Source of the DNA: Sulfurovum sp.
GTDB taxonomy: Bacteria; Campylobacterota; Campylobacteria; Campylobacterales; Sulfurovaceae
Direction of reading: 5' to 3'
DNA: 6,383 bases
Assembly: GCA_003978395.1 (NCBI GenBank)
Contig: QNZV01000011.1
Coordinates: 1-6,383 of the forward strand
The position numbers and the translations under genes were made by a program. Position 1 is the first letter of the stretch, and each line of letters opens with the position of its first letter. Of this stretch, positions 4,626 to 6,383 are shown in pieces. The notes below the pieces were generated by a model. That model saw nothing but the letters and a program-made list of their open reading frames with translations. It made no database searches and was not told the DNA's origin.

Positions 4626-4820
4626 TTACTCTAAAATCTCTTTAACTCGTCCAACCTCTCCAGACATCAATCGCACTTTAATACCATGAGGATGTCTTGA
4701 AGACTTCGTTAGTATATCTCTAACCACACCCCATGTTAAATAACCTGTATCTTGGTCTTCTTTTAAAACAATATTTACTGTTTTTCCCGATTTTATATCT
4801 GCTCTTTTTGTACCATTCAT
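4626..4820 (-). CDS. ywbE: YwbE family protein (DUF2196)
   Basis: This is a 64-residue soluble protein reading MNGTKRADIKSG, then VNIVLKEDQDTGYLTWGVVRDILT, then SSRHPHGIKVRLMSGEVGRVKEIL. The N-terminal MNG-x-x-R-x-DI, the VxIVLKxDQxTG core and the HPHGIKVRL-x-G-x-VGRV end are the signature of the YwbE family, named after Bacillus subtilis YwbE. Its function is unknown; the small beta-rich, basic sequence suggests an SH3-like fold that could bind nucleic acid, but that is inference. ATG at 4820 is preferred over the ATG two codons upstream, because AAGGA (4830-4826) is 5 nt from it but overlaps the upper ATG. The gene follows the 137-residue protein by 22 nt and is probably co-transcribed with it. 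No convincing terminator follows the stop. Confidence 0.85.
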   Translation of the reverse strand: MNGTKRADIKSGKTVNIVLKEDQDTGYLTWGVVRDILTKSSRHPHGIKVRLMSGEVGRVKEILE

Positions 4821-4830
4821 ATGCATCCTT
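4821..4830 (-). promoter_or_regulatory. Ribosome binding site deciding the ywbE start
   Basis: Read on the minus strand, AAGGATGCAT precedes ATG at 4820. AAGGA is 5 nt from that ATG, whereas the ATG at 4826 lies within the AAGGATG itself and has no spacing for ribosome pairing. Confidence 0.7.
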
Positions 4831-4842
4831 CTATTTTTTAGA

Positions 4843-5256
4843 TTAAGATTTTAATAAACTTGCTTTTGCTTGTTTTGATGATAATCTACCACTGATATAC
4901 TCTTCTCTTACACTATCTATATAATTAAGTAACTCTTGCTTAAAGAGACCATCATCTTCAATTTGATTCTTTATAAGATACTTAATCTCTGAAAAATTAG
5001 GAAACAGTGTTAACATATCATCTTTTAAAGTAGAATTATTCCATAAATTCTTTTTTTCTTGCATGGAAAGAGTCTGAAATTGTAAAACTTCTTTACCATT
5101 AACATCTATTATATAATTATTATCTCCTCTCATTAGCTCTTTTTCATGAAAACCATAACTTACATCAACTTTACGAGTAAGTTCATTAACAATGATTGTT
5201 ACCAAAGAGACAATTGCAAAAGCTATCACTCCTACAAAAATTATTCTTTTATACAT
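4843..5256 (-). CDS. Hypothetical membrane-anchored protein, 137 residues
   Basis: I do not recognise this protein. It begins MYKRIIFVGVIAFAIVSLVTIIVN, a single hydrophobic segment (about 5-24) with positive residues before it and no signal-peptidase or lipobox motif. It is therefore probably an N-in signal anchor with a roughly 110-residue periplasmic domain. That domain is polar, with NYIIDVNGKEVLQF (47-60), a short FPNFSEIKYLI stretch and a charged helical C-terminus with YIDSVREEYISGRLSSKQAKASL (112-134). It has no cysteine. AAAGGAG (5268-5262) lies 5 nt before ATG. A promoter across the end of the upstream ABC transporter gene serves it, and ywbE follows by 22 nt. It could be an accessory to that transporter, but nothing in the sequence proves it. 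Confidence 0.75.
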   Translation of the reverse strand: MYKRIIFVGVIAFAIVSLVTIIVNELTRKVDVSYGFHEKELMRGDNNYIIDVNGKEVLQFQTLSMQEKKNLWNNSTLKDDMLTLFPNFSEIKYLIKNQIEDDGLFKQELLNYIDSVREEYISGRLSSKQAKASLLKS

Positions 5257-5281
5257 ATATACTCCTTTAACTTATAAAAAC

Positions 5282-5290
5282 ATTATACCA
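5282..5290 (-). promoter_or_regulatory. Extended -10 promoter for the hypothetical gene and ywbE
   Basis: On the minus strand TGGTATAAT (5290-5282) is a perfect extended -10 element. Its TATAAT overlaps the TAA stop of the ABC transporter gene (5285-5283). The expected start is near 5275, 19 nt before the ATG at 5256. No clear -35 box is seen. Confidence 0.65.
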
Positions 5291-6383
5291 CAGTATTACT
5301 TAACAAAGTTAAATTAATAACTCTGTCAGCTTTTTCAATACTTGTTCGTCTATGTGCTATAGTAATAACCGTTTTATCTTTGATATAACTCTCTAATGCC
5401 TTTAATAATTTATCTTCAGTCTCGTTATCTAAAGATGAGGTCGATTCATCAAAAATGATTATCTTTGGATTATCCAATAAGACCCGTGCAATAGAGAGTC
5501 GTTGTTTTTGACCACCTGATAATTTAGTTCCGTTTTTACCGATAACCGTATTTAATCGGTTCTCTAATCCATTGACAAAATCATAAAGTTGAGCTACTTT
5601 TAAAACTTGGTATATTTTTTCATCATCATAGAGTTTTCCAAGTGTTAAATTAAAGCGAAGGCTATTATTAAACATCAATGGAGATTGCAAAACAAAACCA
5701 ACATTTTCACGAACTTTATCATAGCCTATCTCTCGAATTTCATGATTATTATAATAAATATTTCCCAAAGAGATAGGATATAAGCCAATAAGTATCTGAG
5801 CCAATGTACTCTTTCCACTCCCTGTTTGTCCAACAATAGCTACCTTCTCCCCTGCTTTTATCTCTAAGTTTATATTTTTTAGAACATCAATCTTTCCATC
5901 ATAAGAGAAAGAGAGATTCTCTAAATGAATAGAAGCTGTTTTTTTATCTTTAAATGGGTCTACTTTGGCTCTATATTGTGGTTCAGCATTTAGTGTAAAT
6001 ATCTCATTTAGTCGTTCTATAGAGGTTTTAGCATTGAAATAGAGATGCATAAAGTTCATAAGTTTATCTACAGGACGCATAATAATCCAAGCATAAGCAA
6101 AAATAGCCAACATCTTACCAATAGTCAAAAGACCTAAAAGTACCATCAAAATACCCATAGACCTAAAAATGTCGTGTGAATACATAATTAACATACGTGA
6201 AAATTCGAGTGCCATCTCACTTTTTAATCCAAACTGATAGCCTCTATCTCGTATCTCTTTTGCTTTATTGTCAATATCATTTAAAAAATAAGCTTCACGA
6301 TTTTGTACACGAATCTGGTTATAAAGCTCCAAACTTTCAGTGAGTGAATTTTGAAAAATCTCTATCGCTTTATTCTCTTTTTT
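5283..6383 (-). CDS. ABC exporter, membrane-domain end plus ATPase domain (partial)
   Basis: The frame is open to the window edge. Upstream of the in-frame TTG at 6332 it continues without a stop for 17 codons (KKENKAIEIFQNSLTESLE), so the N-terminal part is missing and 366 residues are visible. Residues 1-130 are the last part of a type-1 exporter membrane domain, with hydrophobic helices near 66-86 and 88-102. The ATPase domain (about 150-366) has Walker A GQTGSGKST (185-193), Q-loop Q233, signature LSGGQ (288-292), Walker B IIIFDE (308-313) with the catalytic Glu, D-loop SSLD (316-319) and the switch His in IAHR (344). The catalytic set is therefore complete. The fused layout is that of MsbA/lipid, peptide or type-I-secretion exporters that dimerise in the inner membrane. 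The substrate cannot be read. The C-terminus stops at ADRVINLTLLSNTVV, without the usual LxxGxIxExGxHxEL segment. Confidence 0.9.
   Translation of the reverse strand, partial: KKENKAIEIFQNSLTESLELYNQIRVQNREAYFLNDIDNKAKEIRDRGYQFGLKSEMALEFSRMLIMYSHDIFRSMGILMVLLGLLTIGKMLAIFAYAWIIMRPVDKLMNFMHLYFNAKTSIERLNEIFTLNAEPQYRAKVDPFKDKKTASIHLENLSFSYDGKIDVLKNINLEIKAGEKVAIVGQTGSGKSTLAQILIGLYPISLGNIYYNNHEIREIGYDKVRENVGFVLQSPLMFNNSLRFNLTLGKLYDDEKIYQVLKVAQLYDFVNGLENRLNTVIGKNGTKLSGGQKQRLSIARVLLDNPKIIIFDESTSSLDNETEDKLLKALESYIKDKTVITIAHRRTSIEKADRVINLTLLSNTVV

Noticed and set aside
4821..4826. ATG at 4826 as the ywbE start
   Set aside because: It overlaps the Shine-Dalgarno AAGGA; the next ATG (4820) has 5-nt spacing and gives the family's usual MNG start.
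6330..6332. TTG at 6332 as the start of the ABC transporter gene
   Set aside because: The frame continues open to the window edge, and the ABC membrane domain would be mostly missing, so this is an internal Leu codon of a truncated-by-window gene.

Overview
The window is AT-rich with short intergenic gaps. It carries a lone bioC, a secG gene followed by a frr-pyrE pair, and a glycine-zipper OmpA lipoprotein. Promoters look like an extended -10 TATAAT preceded by T-rich DNA with no clear -35. Together these suggest a Campylobacterota chromosome (Arcobacter / Sulfurimonas / Sulfurovum type). This is inferred from style and gene content, not from a database match. Most of the window is ordinary core genome, with no mobile element, CRISPR array, tRNA or rRNA.

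Layout, left to right. (1) 1-191: the last 45 codons of a protein ending in a peptidoglycan-binding repeat, closed by a strong terminator. (2) 243-1039: a Bax-inhibitor-1 family membrane protein with its own promoter, which overlaps a perfect 8-bp-arm dyad. It converges on (3) bioC (minus strand), and both genes end at a shared 28-bp perfect palindrome. (4) 1737-1835: the divergent bioC/secG control region, where two TATAAT boxes sit in mirror image inside one inverted repeat, next to a second dyad. (5) 1836-3528: secG with its terminator, then frr-pyrE as a two-gene operon with its own promoter and terminator. (6) 3549-4379: an OmpA-like lipoprotein gene with promoter and terminator. (7) 4381-4625: a gene-poor stretch holding what looks like an unannotated structured small RNA. 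It has a TATAAT box, then an 11-bp perfect closing helix spanning 116 nt, two C/U-rich anti-Shine-Dalgarno-like segments, and a 10-bp hairpin. (8) 4626-6383, all minus strand: ywbE, an unrecognised 137-residue membrane-anchored protein, and the 3' part of an ABC exporter gene that runs off the window.

How they relate: secG (protein export), frr (ribosome recycling) and pyrE (UMP synthesis) are housekeeping genes, and bioC starts biotin synthesis. The partial first gene and the OmpA lipoprotein both look like cell-envelope, peptidoglycan-contacting proteins. The minus-strand block combines an exporter, a small anchored protein of unknown role and YwbE. The last two probably share a transcript from a promoter lying across the exporter's stop codon.

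The best candidate for something undescribed is the 4421-4585 RNA locus. Its strand is not fully settled, because the minus strand carries two tiny ORFs with good ribosome binding sites over the same bases. The two promoter-associated dyads (243-263 and 1788-1817) are secondary leads.
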